The notes under the pieces: generated by a model | The model's input: only the letters and a program-made list of their open reading frames with translations | What the model was told of the DNA's origin: nothing | The model's database searches: none | Shown here: positions 26,001 through 33,290 of the stretch, in pieces | How the letters are laid out: each line of letters opens with the position of its first letter | Position numbering within the stretch: the first letter of the stretch is position 1 | Translations under genes and position numbers: made by a program | Source of the DNA: Schistocephalus solidus | Taxonomy: Eukaryota > Platyhelminthes > Cestoda > Diphyllobothriidea > Diphyllobothriidae | Assembly: GCA_017591395.1 (NCBI GenBank) | Contig: WEDG01005477.1 | Span: 1 to 64,000 of the forward strand | DNA length: 64,000 bases | Direction of reading: 5' to 3'

Positions 26001-26997
26001 GTGAGGTCTCCTAAGTCGTGCCTGTGTAGTATGAACAGCTTTATTCGCCTGTTTCCTTTGATGAATGACCTTAACCCTGGCATAGGTTGATTCAATCGCT
26101 GATTCCGTAAACGAAGGATTGGCTTCAGTTGGATCCGTGTGGAAGGGGTAAGCTTCCGAGTTCTGGGCATATTGGGCCCATTTTGTCGAAACATGTACCT
26201 CGACGTTTATACTGAAGTGGTGACTAGTTTTTTCAATCGTTTGCCAATAATCCAATCCTTGGGTGCGTGCACGGAAATCAGAAGACGACGATCATTTTTT
26301 AAGTTTATCAGATGCTATTTAAATTAACAGATTTTTATAGGTAGCAACTATTTCCTGAACGCACCACAGAAAATGGCGAACATTTCCCAGCCATAACCAT
26401 TTTAGTGTCGAAAGAAGTTGTCTGAATTTTTCTGGAGTTGAGGCAAATTTCCCTACCTACTTTAAGGTTTACCAATACGCCAGTCTGATTCATTCACTGG
26501 ACCAGCGTAATATGACATGAGATACCCACCAGCCCAGCGGTCAACGTACCTCAAACTAGAGGACGCCCGTTTCGTAAATGGGTGAGTAGGAAATAGTGGT
26601 AAATTGCTAGCTTTTGAGAAGCGTATCCTCATTTCAGCGGTAGAGCAATCAGCTTGAATTCGGGAAGTTGACGGGTGACACCGCTCGGGAGCAAACGTTT
26701 TCTGGACGTGAGATTTCCGCCGTTTTCTGCATCGTAGGTCGAAAAATTAAATGCTACTTAACTCTCCTTATCATAGTTGCACTCAACTTTTCGCACTTCG
26801 GATTTGTAGGCCGCCTGGCTGATTGGCCTACCTGCTGGCGAGCTTATCCCTACACCATCTCCTACTCGTGTCCCAATTCTGACGAGTTTATTCTATGCGT
26901 GAGCTCACTGACTCGGGGTTTAAAGGAACCCGGTTTGCTTGCTTTTACGGATAAGTTGCAACAGGCATTTGACAAGTTATTACTTCTTATCTCATAG
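13836..26997 (+). CDS. Carnitine O-palmitoyltransferase 1-like gene, catalytic motifs altered (gene span)
   Basis: At least eleven exons align in order with CPT1, the outer-mitochondrial-membrane enzyme that makes acyl-carnitine from acyl-CoA. Landmarks are FSHEAILPSLPLP (N-domain), a WW-containing segment, FKDTVPLSMTQWKRAF, the LQKQLEWILEDASA block, GTNKQSLDVIERA, the active-site block HAEQSALDP, SRKFALSAETVPTRLFSNGRTET, MTGKGVDRHLHAL, PWDMASCRIP, and a C-terminal exon ending at 26997. Six consecutive exon joins (18560-24793) have GT/AG sites with matching phases, which favours a working transcript. Two catalytic landmarks differ: the family's E-H-S/A is E-Q-S, and S-T-S is A-S-C. The downstream Asp of the active-site block and GRTET are kept. 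The N-terminal transmembrane exons and one exon between 24793 and about 26777 were not securely found. CPT2 is less likely, because the NKQSLD and LPERLSWEID segments follow CPT1. Confidence 0.8.
14135..14272 (+). CDS. CPT1-like exon with Trp-rich segment
   Basis: Follows a pyrimidine-rich tract and ctag acceptor. The frame begins EYSRKQATGSQRRLLAKTW and continues through STFWWYVLYPSG. This fits the CPT1 pattern in which a K-S-W-W and a D-W-W-E-x-Y-x-Y-L element lie about ten residues apart. The 3' end is approximate; the donor chosen is a gtgcag at 14273. The CPT1 stretch normally following (the NSNYY region) was not found before the next exon. Confidence 0.55.
14280..16860 (+). other. Intron of the CPT1-like gene
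   Basis: No element recognised. A hydrophobic frame at 16493-16780 does not match the CPT1 segment expected here and has no fitting splice sites. A small exon carrying the NSNYY-type segment may be hidden in this interval. Confidence 0.4.
16861..17114 (+). CDS. CPT1-like exon, FKDTVPL block
   Basis: The frame reads HQAHRARE..., AFHVFSGAVLLYLL, then CIQPQLFKDTVPLSMTQWKR and AFSTTRYAG. This corresponds to the CPT1 region with Q-A-A-R-A-G, A-I-L-L-Y and the conserved P-L-C-x-x-Q-W-E-R-x-F-N-T-x-R block. The start is uncertain (first AG in a suitable place near 16868). The end at 17114 gives phase 0 and a smooth join to the next exon, but its donor (gttcaa) is weak. Confidence 0.65.
18560..18689 (+). 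CDS. CPT1-like exon, central block
   Basis: Begins after ctttttag (or alternatively after the gcag at 18566). It reads VVVCHGSFYKLSILASW, then QRLFSPKSLQKQLEWILE and DASA, matching the CPT1 I-V-V-Y-x-x-G-x-Y-F-K-V ... L-x-x-P-x-x-x-E-x-Q-x-Q-x-I-L-x-D segment. The gtatgt donor after 18689 leaves phase 1, which joins perfectly to the acceptor at 19753 and creates an Asp codon across the junction. Confidence 0.8.
19754..19893 (+). CDS. CPT1-like exon, LTxxDRxxW block
   Basis: Reads CCLTQLDRREWGATRCEHFA, then KGTNKQSLDVIERAICI. CPT1 enzymes have L-T-A-G-D-R-x-x-W ... G-x-N-K-x-S-L-D-x-x-E-K-A here. Flanked by an actag acceptor and a strong gtaagtg donor. Phase 1 in, phase 0 out. Confidence 0.85.
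20221..20330 (+). repeat. Degenerate TTAGGG-like G-rich stretch
   Basis: Contains repeated gtttaggg, gttaggg and ggttagggc-type words in an otherwise irregular sequence. A related stretch in inverted orientation lies at 21205-21300, on the other side of an RTE LINE tail. It is intronic. The repeat is too diverged to be a true telomere array. Confidence 0.5.
20676..21116 (-). pseudogene. RTE-type LINE, C-terminal tail
   Basis: A 146-codon frame carries ECWATRIEDERKLEAFDHHC, ERRLRWFGHVLHHPP, VTALEPTPLPNWRRRRGDQ and a C-terminal WGREWFELFRP. This is the characteristic C-terminal region of endonuclease/reverse-transcriptase proteins of RTE-like LINEs, abundant in flatworms. The RT and endonuclease domains are absent, so this is a 5'-truncated insertion in an intron of the CPT1-like gene, antisense to it. 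The frame is open throughout, suggesting a fairly recent insertion. Confidence 0.85.
21205..21300 (-). repeat. Degenerate CCCTAA-like stretch, inverted partner of 20221-20330
   Basis: Contains gccctaaccctgat and cctaaacacc words. On the minus strand it resembles the G-rich stretch at 20.2-20.3 kb, both ending in agggttagggc. Together they bracket the RTE tail. Confidence 0.45.
21892..22094 (+). CDS. CPT1-like exon containing the active-site position
   Basis: Reads LILDTEVAPQ, LNGNRGCVWADKGLNFML, then CRFSVHAEQSALDPAILASV. The counterpart in CPT1 is G-R-x-x-D-R-W-F-D-K-S-F ... N-A-E-H-S-W-A-D-A-P, where the His is the catalytic base. Here the codon is CAA (Gln). The Asp four residues on is kept. 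Entry is phase 0 from the previous exon. The gtcagt donor after 22094 leaves phase 2, which fits the acceptor at 23465. Confidence 0.85.
22389..23301. mobile_element. Foldback element with about 405 bp inverted arms
   Basis: The sequence 22389-22795 is an inverted, about 95% identical copy of 22898-23301, separated by a spacer of about 100 bp. The outer ends are gtcaaaggaagaagag and its complement. Mirror-image open frames of about 90-100 codons in the arms arise only from this symmetry and match no family. The element lies inside a 1.37 kb intron of the CPT1-like gene. It could be a foldback or non-autonomous DNA transposon, or two inverted copies of one repeat. No target-site duplication was obvious. 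Confidence 0.85.
23466..23607 (+). CDS. CPT1-like exon, LPERLSWEID block
   Basis: Reads MYDSEGNAIELEGTAI, then LPERLSWEIDELSKPLELAG. CPT1 has P-x-R-L-x-W-x-I at this point, just before the acyl-binding helices. A cttag acceptor and gtaagg donor flank it. Phase 2 in, phase 0 out, consistent with both neighbours. Confidence 0.8.
24035..24267 (+). CDS. CPT1-like exon, GRTET carnitine-site block
   Basis: Reads STYGRPTVKSF, CDGFMQIALNYAFYLLSRKF, then RLFSNGRTETLRPLTNEMVE. This is the signature stretch of carnitine acyltransferases: F-G-K-x-x-I-K, S-P-D-x-x-x-Q-x-A-L, and G-R-T-E-T-x-R, which helps bind carnitine. GRTET is intact. The gtatcc donor after 24267 leaves phase 2 and joins the next exon to make an Arg codon. 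Confidence 0.9.
24424..24610 (+). CDS. CPT1-like exon, TGKGVDRHLHAL block
   Basis: Reads CIQLLKTACRRHQWLL, then HAMTGKGVDRHLHALNLA. It matches the family's M-T-G-x-G-I-D-R-H-L-F-x-L motif, which contacts CoA. A ttcag acceptor and gtctgt donor flank it. Phase 2 in, phase 0 out. Confidence 0.88.
24713..24793 (+). CDS. CPT1-like exon with altered Ser-Thr-Ser motif
   Basis: A 27-codon exon between a ttttttttag acceptor and a gtgggt donor, phase 0 at both ends. It reads ILDTVLQMPWDMASCRIPAT. The CPT1 equivalent is E-P-W-R-L-S-T-S-Q-T-P, so W and P anchor the alignment and S-T-S becomes A-S-C. The STS motif normally positions carnitine and the reaction intermediate. Confidence 0.75.
25430..25690 (+). 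pseudogene. LINE reverse transcriptase relic
   Basis: The frame at about 25551-25598 reads DNADDIVLLASNFGDL, the RT palm motif A-D-D-I-V-L-L-A-S as found in RTE-like LINEs. Less clear RT-like text surrounds it. Broken by stops. It lies between the Ser-Thr-Ser exon and the last exon of the CPT1-like gene, in sense orientation. Confidence 0.6.
25700..26770 (+). other. Intron of the CPT1-like gene, one exon probably hidden
   Basis: The CPT1 segment with G-G-G-F-G-P-V and its upstream linker should be encoded between 24793 and the last exon, and phase arithmetic requires an extra exon whose length leaves one base. I could not identify it. A minus-strand frame at 25914-26255 is not recognisable. 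Confidence 0.35.
26777..26997 (+). CDS. CPT1-like last exon
   Basis: Reads HFGFVGRLADW, YPYTISYSCPNSDEFILCVS and FTDKLQQAFDKLLLLIS before a TAG at 26995. This follows the CPT1 C-terminus: F-G-P-V-A-D-D-G-Y-G-V-S-Y ... I-N-F-x-I-S-S ... F-x-x-x-L-x-x-A-x-x-D-I-x-x-L-F. The start is uncertain: AG acceptors at 26737, 26776 and 26809 all give the same phase. Divergence is higher than in the middle exons. Confidence 0.65.
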
Positions 26998-26999
26998 AT

Positions 27000-27770
27000 C
27001 GGATTATCTTTGTCTGGATTCTTCACATTTTCAAGTTTGCTTCAGTATTCAACTCCTTTTCCATTTCTTTTCGCAAATTGGACGCATCTTTTCTACCTCC
27101 TTCTGTTGTTTAAACATTTGATTCTCGCACGTTTCCTTTTCGATTGAAAATTACCATTAATTGTGGGATTAAGTAAACAGATTCCATCTTTGCCAATGCA
27201 TTAAAGGCGCCCGGAACGTTAGCTCCCACAGGCTACATCCAGCGCCAGTTAAAATCTTTTCCTTACCTTTAGTGTCGATGAGGCTGACTACGTTCTTCCC
27301 TGTCTAAATCAACAGGCCACTTCGCTGAGGTTGCAGTTTGAGACAAGACTTCAAAGCCATATTTCGGCTGTCCGCCGCCATTTTTCGTTTAGACAGTAAT
27401 ACCATTTGTTGCATATATCGAGGCGTTTGGTCATGGATCGTTTCGCTCTACCTCTCAAAGACTCGCTAGTTAGCCATGTTAAGTATATTTTGTTACGAAT
27501 GACAAGGCCGTCACATTACGGTAATCCCTCGCCAATTCGCGGTTGGTTTTTCGTGGACTTGATATTTTGCGGCTTTTATAATAGGATACTTTCTGTGGAT
27601 TTTCCGTCCATTAGTTTCTTACGTTAATTTAATGGTGAATAGTACACTGTTTAAGAGCGTAATACGTGTTTATAAGAGTGTTAGAAAGATTTATACGGCT
27701 TATAAGACTGTCTAAAGGGTTTATTAAACTTTTAAATAAAAATATAAAAGATGTTACAAGGGAAGTAAAC
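27000..27770. other. 3' flank of the CPT1-like gene, nothing recognised
   Basis: AT-rich sequence between the CPT1-like stop codon and the first microsatellite. It presumably contains the 3' untranslated region. No repeat or gene was recognised. Confidence 0.4.
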
Positions 27771-27772
27771 TT

Positions 27773-27779
27773 TAATATA

Positions 27780-27858
<79 letters not shown>
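27773..27858. repeat. (AT)n microsatellite, left outer
   Basis: Nearly pure alternating AT for about 85 bases. It forms the left edge of the repeat block that precedes the Penelope array. Confidence 0.95.
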
Positions 27859-27862
<4 letters not shown>

Positions 27863-27904
27863 AAGACGTTATACCGTACTTCCGACATAGGTACTAGCTA
27901 AAAG

Positions 27905-27976
27905 CCCAGACACGTGTTTCGCCGATGTTTCTGTTGCTGCGTGACACAGCAACGAGGGGTTCGGCTGCTCAGTGGG
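27905..27976 (-). ncRNA. Hammerhead ribozyme-like fold, mutated core (left copy)
   Basis: On the minus strand: stem I half CCCA, core CTGAGCA, stem II half GCCGA with a loop of about 36 bases and partner TCGGC, then GAAA, a tiny stem III (ACACGTGT), cleavage-site C, and the stem I partner TGGG. All three stems pair. The core should be C-T-G-A-N-G-A; here the G is replaced by C, which is expected to cripple cleavage. The right copy at 35322 has the intact core. Confidence 0.65.
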
Positions 27977-28092
27977 TCCCCCAGCGTTCTCTATGCGGTT
28001 TCTGGTATATGGACTCCAGAGAATAATCGGGTAAATAATTTCTGAAATTATTAAGTGCAGGACATGGAGTCAGGTAATTCGGACATGACTTT

Positions 28093-28093
28093 T

Positions 28094-28185
<92 letters not shown>
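28093..28185. repeat. (AT)n microsatellite, left inner
   Basis: About 90 bases of alternating AT separating the hammerhead segment from the LINE fragment. Confidence 0.95.
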
Positions 28186-28186
<1 letters not shown>

Positions 28187-28585
28187 GGAAACCGTGTTAG
28201 CCCTCGGATAGCAGATTGTTATGTTCTAGGAACTGCATTAATTGTTGCTTAATTATTTTTTTCCTTGATTTTTGCGGCAAACTGAAGTTAGGCTGACCTG
28301 TCAGTAATTGTTTGCAGAAACCCGGCTTCCACCCTTATAAAGCGGCGTAATCCATGTGGATTTCCAATCGGCTGGTAGACTTCCGGTCATGAAAGATGTT
28401 TGGAAAAGCGTAGAGAGTGGTTTTGCCAACTCTCTCGCGAGCTCTTTAAACAGCTTGGCAGTTAATTCATCGGGAACCGGTGACTTAGCTTCATTTAAAC
28501 CCAAAAGTTTCTTTTGAGGACAGTAGTCTCGTTAAAATGAACAGTCTCGACTATTGTATCCACTTCGAAGCCATTGGTAGGGTAG
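28186..28585 (-). pseudogene. CR1-like LINE RT fragment
   Basis: Minus-strand frame KSPVPDELTAKLFKELAREL ... GSLPADWKSTWITPLYKGGS. This is the N-terminal RT region of CR1/Jockey-type LINEs: K-S-P-G-P-D ... L-P-x-x-W-K ... P-I-x-K-G-G. It ends abruptly at the microsatellite on one side and at Penelope sequence on the other. An almost identical fragment lies at 35540-35939. Confidence 0.8.
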
Positions 28586-30610
28586 CAGTTCTTTACAAAA
28601 CTAACCGGATACCCGTTACACCGAAACAACCGATATAGGTAAGCGAGCTCTTTTTAAGGATATCATCGCTGTTGCAGTAACGGTATGCCCGGTGGAAAAA
28701 GAGTTCGGACACAGCTTCTTTTGTGAGTTGCTGGGTGGTTGCTTCCATAGTTGAGGATAATCTCAGCATTAGATCCTTTCCTATGGACGCTTGTGGCAGA
28801 TTACCATCATGTAGCTTTTTGGATTTTAACGTCCAGAAATGGCAGGCTGTCTCCTACTGCCTCTTCGCGAGTGAACTGTATGGCTGGGAAAACACCATTC
28901 AGCCTCTGATGCAGTTGCTCAACTTCGCAATTCTTTATTACGACAAAAGTGTCATCTACATATCGAAGCCAGATTTTTGGGCTTGAGAGTTTGGAAAACC
29001 TCTTCTTCTAGTCGTTGTAAAAACCAATTCGGCGAGTAGTCCTGATATTGGCGAGCCCATCAGGGTGCCCTTTACCTGTTGGTAGTACTTATTGTCGAAT
29101 TGACAGTAGTTCCTAAGGCAGAGTTTGAGCAGTTCTATAATATGTTGCGTTGGAATTTCAGCGGGATTGTTTTGTAGGCGTTGAGCTACGCATTCAATTG
29201 CCAAGTCATGCGGTATGGAAGAAAACAGGGCAACGACATCGAAAGACAATATGCATTCATCAGTACTTACTTTGAGGCCTTTGATCCTTTGGAGGAATGC
29301 ATGAGAGTTGTTAATGCTGTATTCCGGATCCATGCGTTAGCTGCTTCAGGTGCCTGTACAACCCACTTAGCTATGTTGTACGTAGGGTGATCCGATCAGT
29401 GGCACTATTATCCCTCAGTGGGACATCCGGTTTGTGCACTTTCGGTAGACCGTATGCGCGTGCGATACGGGGATCTCCGAGGGTCATAAACTTTGAGTCA
29501 GCCGAACTTATGACTTTCAGGCGAGCGAGCTCATTGGCCTTTTTCTTAATGGCTGCGGCTTGCTTTTTTGTCGGGTCTTCGGCAAGAAGAGTGTAAGCCT
29601 CAAAATCACTGAAGATGTTATTCGCCTTATTGACGTAGTCATCTTTATCCATGATAACAGTAGCACCACCTTTGTCAGCGGGAACAACGACAATATTTTC
29701 ATCCGATTTTAGTGATCGTAATCCCTTGCGTCGTCGGCAGGTAGGGTTTGCTGATCGTCTTTTTGCCGGAGGATACCGGTAGCACAGCTGCGTATGTCCG
29801 CGCGCATGTCATCTGGAAGGGCAGAAGTCAGTAGAATGGATTCAAGGCCGGCTAGGAAGTTGGTAGGTGTAGTATCCATGGGATTGAATCCTAATCCCTT
29901 CGATAGGAGGTTGAATTCAGCAGGCGAGAGATTCCTTTAGAAAGGTTAACAACCTCGAGTGGCCATGTTCTTTTTGGTAGTAGGGCGGACCAGAGATTGT
30001 AGTTTATCCCGCGGAGATCAAGGCTCTTTTCATTCTCGCATCCTTGACGGTGGCGTCAATTCTTTTTCTGTACATTATCGAATACGTCTTCAGGTAGGGC
30101 TGAAGTGCATTGAGATTTGACGTCAGTAATTATTGCCGCGAATCTGCGAAGACGGTTGTGCACGTCAGATATTATAGCATTAAAAACGCGCCATCCGTAT
30201 TTGCAAGCAAGTGATCTGCCAGTCTCATTCGGTAACGTCGGTTTGAAGCGAAGCGATTTCGGTAGCACACTGTGATCGCGACAGCGATGGAGAAAGGTTA
30301 GTTGTTCGAAGGTCGTCGCCTGTCTCTGTGCGAATTTCTCCCAACGTCTGGTAAGAATAAGCGTTTGACGCCCAAATATATGTTGTAGATGAGAGATAGT
30401 ATGCATTCCGAGATGATATAATGAAAAGAGGAGAGGTTCTTCGGAAAATGCGAGTTGTACTCGTGAATTTTCGAGCTGGTCACACCAACCCGTCGTCAGA
30501 CGAAATAAATAAAAGTGAGTGTTAGAATGTCGCACTAGACGAGGCAGGCGGGTGACAGGACCGACAGACCATTGGCTTGTAAAAAGGTGAGTCATGTTAG
30601 ATTGTGAGCT
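28586..30610 (-). mobile_element. Penelope-like element, copy A (3'-truncated)
   Basis: Minus-strand order: an N-terminal region (30595-30056, with TFLHRCRDHSVLPKSLRF), then RT from about 29.95 kb to 28.59 kb. RT blocks include GLPKVHKPDVPLR, ILSFDVVALFSSIPHDLAIE and GTLMGSPISGLLAELV, all typical of Penelope-like RT. The element stops at 28586, before its GIY-YIG endonuclease, where LINE sequence begins. Several one-base insertions relative to copy C break the frame into pieces, for example near 29.33 and 29.39 kb. Confidence 0.85.
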
Positions 30611-33290
30611 AGGGGAAGGGGAGGTGGAACAACTGCGGGTGCCAGTACTGAGGGGAGGGTGGATGGTGGATCAGCTGGATTCCCGGGTGGCTGGGTTGCC
30701 GGTAGTTGATGTGGCATTTAGACGGGGGCGGTGAGTCGTAAACGTAGACCCTCATAATGGATGTCCAGGTCAACATGGCGGTTGATACTGCCCGCACAGG
30801 AGTACCAGGCCTCGAGGAATTCCCTCGCTCCTTTTGTGTTGGCCATGGCGACGACCTCAGTTTCATCCCAATTGAATCGATGGTCGCACTCGAGTGCGTG
30901 CGCAAAAGACGAGGGACAAAGGGTCTCGGCGGCGGACGGCTAGTTTGTGTTCATTAATGCGTGTGCCCGAGGCGTCGACCCGTATGCCCAATATATACAC
31001 ACAAGAGCAATTTGCGCACGGGATGCGATAAAATTACGTTGGTTTGTTGATTTTTGGGGATGGGATCCTTTATTTGGGATAGTGTGGTGCGAAGTGAGGG
31101 ATGCTGGCTTGTGAGCGCGACGTATACCAAGGCGATTAAACTGCCGAGCGATTACCCTCAGAGCCCCCTTCATATAAGGCAGGGAGGGTAGAATTTTCGT
31201 GCCGCAATTTCTCCGTTTGGGATGGGCCCCTTGCGGTTGTGCCTGGTGCCTGAGGCAGTTCTTTACAAAACTAACCCGGATGCCGTTGCACCGAAACAAC
31301 CGATATAGGTAAAGCGAGCTCTTTTGGGGATATCATCGCTGTTGCAGTAACGGTATGCCCGGTGGAAAGAGTTCGGACACAGCTTCTTTTTGTGAGTTGC
31401 TGGGTGGTTGCTTCCATAGTTGAGGATAATCTCAGCATTAGATCCTTTCCTATGGACGCTTGTGGCGAGATTACCATCATGTAGCTTTTGATTTTAACGT
31501 CCAGAAATGGCAGGCTGTCTCCTACTGCCTCTTCGCGAGTGAACTGTATGGCTGGGAAAAACACCATTCAGCCTCTGATGCAGTTGCTCAACTTCGCAAT
31601 TCTTTATTACGACAAAGGTGTCATCTACATATCGAAGCCAGATTTTTGGGCTTTGAGGAGTTTGGAAAACCTCTTCTTCTAGTCGTTGTAAAAACCAATT
31701 CGGCGAGTAGTCCTGATATTAGCGAGCCCATCGGGGTGCCCTTTTACCTGTTGGTAGTACTTATTGTCGAATTGACAGTAGTTCCTAAGGCAGAGTTTGA
31801 GCAGTTCTATAATATGTTGCGCTGGAATTTCGCAACGGGATTGTTTGTGAAGGCGTTGAGCTACGCATTCAATTGCCAAGTCATGCGGTATGGAAGAAAA
31901 ACAGGGCAACGACATCGAAAGACAATATGCATTCATCAGTACTTACTTTGAGGCCTTTTGATCCTTTGGAGGAATGCATGAGAGTTGTTAATGCTGTATT
32001 CGGATCCATGCGTTAGCTGCTTCAGGTGCCTGTACAACCACTTAGCTATGTTGTACGTAGGTGATCCGATCAGTGGCACTATTATCCTCAGTGGGACATC
32101 CGGTTTGTGCACTTTCGGTAGACCGTATGCGCGTGCGATACGGGGATCTCCGAGGGTCATAAACTTTGAGTCAGCCGAACTTATGACTTTCAGGCGAGCG
32201 AGGCTCATTGGCCTTTTTCTTAATGGCTGCGGCTTTGCTTTTTGTCGGGTCTTCGGCAAGAAGAGTGTAAAGCCTCAAAATCACTGAAGATGTTATTCGC
32301 CTTATTGACGTAGTCATCTTTATCCATGATAACAGTAGCACCACCTTTGTCAGCAGGGAACAACGATCAATATTTTCATCCGATTTTAGTGATCGTAATC
32401 CCTTGCGCTTCGTCGGCAGGTAGGGTTTGCTGACGTCTTTTTGCCGGAGGATACCGGTAGCACAGCTGCGTATGTCCGCGCGCATGTCATCTGGAAGGGC
32501 AGAAGTCAGTAGAATGGATTCAAGGCCGGCTAGGAAGTTGGTAGGTGTAGTATCCATGGGATTGAATCCTAATCCCTTCGATAGGAGGTTGAATTCAGCA
32601 GGCGAGAGATTCCTTTAGAAAGGTTAACAACTCGAGTGGCTATGTTCTTTTGGTAGTAGGGCGGACCAGAGATTGTAGTTTATCCTGAGATCAAGGCTCT
32701 TTCTTCATTCTCGCATCCTTGACGGTGGCGTCAATTCTTTCTGTACATTATCGAATACGTCTTCAGGTAGGGCTGAAGTGCATTGAGATTTGACGTCAGT
32801 AATTATTGCCGCGAATCTGCGGGAAGACGGTTTGTGCACGCCCTCGATATTATAGCAGTTAAAAACGCGCCATCCGTATTTGCAAAGGCAAGTGATCTGC
32901 CAGTCTCATTCGGTAACGTCGGTTTTGAAGCGAAGCGATTTCGGTAACACACTGTGATCGCGACAGCGATGGAGAAAGGTTAGCTTGTTCGAAGGTCGTC
33001 GCCTGTCTCTGTGCGAATTTCTCCCAACGTCTGGTAAGAATAAGCGTTTTGACGCCCAAATATATGTTGTAGATCGAGAGATAGGGTATGCATTCCGAGA
33101 TGATATAATGAAAAGAGGAGAGGTTCTTCGGAAAAATGCGAGTTGTACTCGTGAATTTTTCGAGCTGGTCACACCAACCCGTCGTCAGACGAAATAAATA
33201 AAAGTGAGTGTTAGAATGTCGCACTCAGACAGGGCAGGCGTGACAGGACCGACAGACCATTGGCTTGTAAAAGGTGAGTCATGTTAGATT
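30610..33290 (-). mobile_element. Penelope-like element, copy B (full unit, frames broken)
   Basis: A complete repeat unit of about 2.68 kb on the minus strand: N-terminal region (33.24-32.75 kb), RT (32.56-31.27 kb), GIY-YIG endonuclease region (about 31.2-30.95 kb, with VYIGHTGRR and INEHKLAVRRRDP) and a C-terminal tail. Penelope-like elements combine such an RT with a GIY-YIG nuclease. Compared with copies A and C it carries many one-base differences, mostly in homopolymers, so no long frame survives. It joins copy A and copy C head to tail without an intervening terminal repeat. Confidence 0.85.

Larger units (their letters stand above)
27859..28585 (-). repeat. Left flanking repeat of the Penelope array
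   Basis: A block made of a 234 bp segment holding a hammerhead-like fold (27859-28092), an (AT)n tract and a LINE fragment (28186-28585). The same block in the same order and orientation recurs at 35269-35939, on the far side of the array, with only a few differences and a shorter AT tract. Hammerhead-bearing terminal repeats (pLTRs) are a known feature of Penelope-like elements, so this is probably element-derived. Confidence 0.75.

Noticed and set aside
26630..26680. tRNA-like box A phrase (gcggtagagca)
   Set aside because: No B box or cloverleaf follows at the right distance.
27666..28252. Open frames with long Tyr-Ile repeats
   Set aside because: They are translations of AT microsatellites, not proteins.
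30757..30957. Plus-strand frames in the Penelope region (also at 33442-33720 and 31460-31951)
   Set aside because: They are antisense shadows of the minus-strand Penelope coding sequence.
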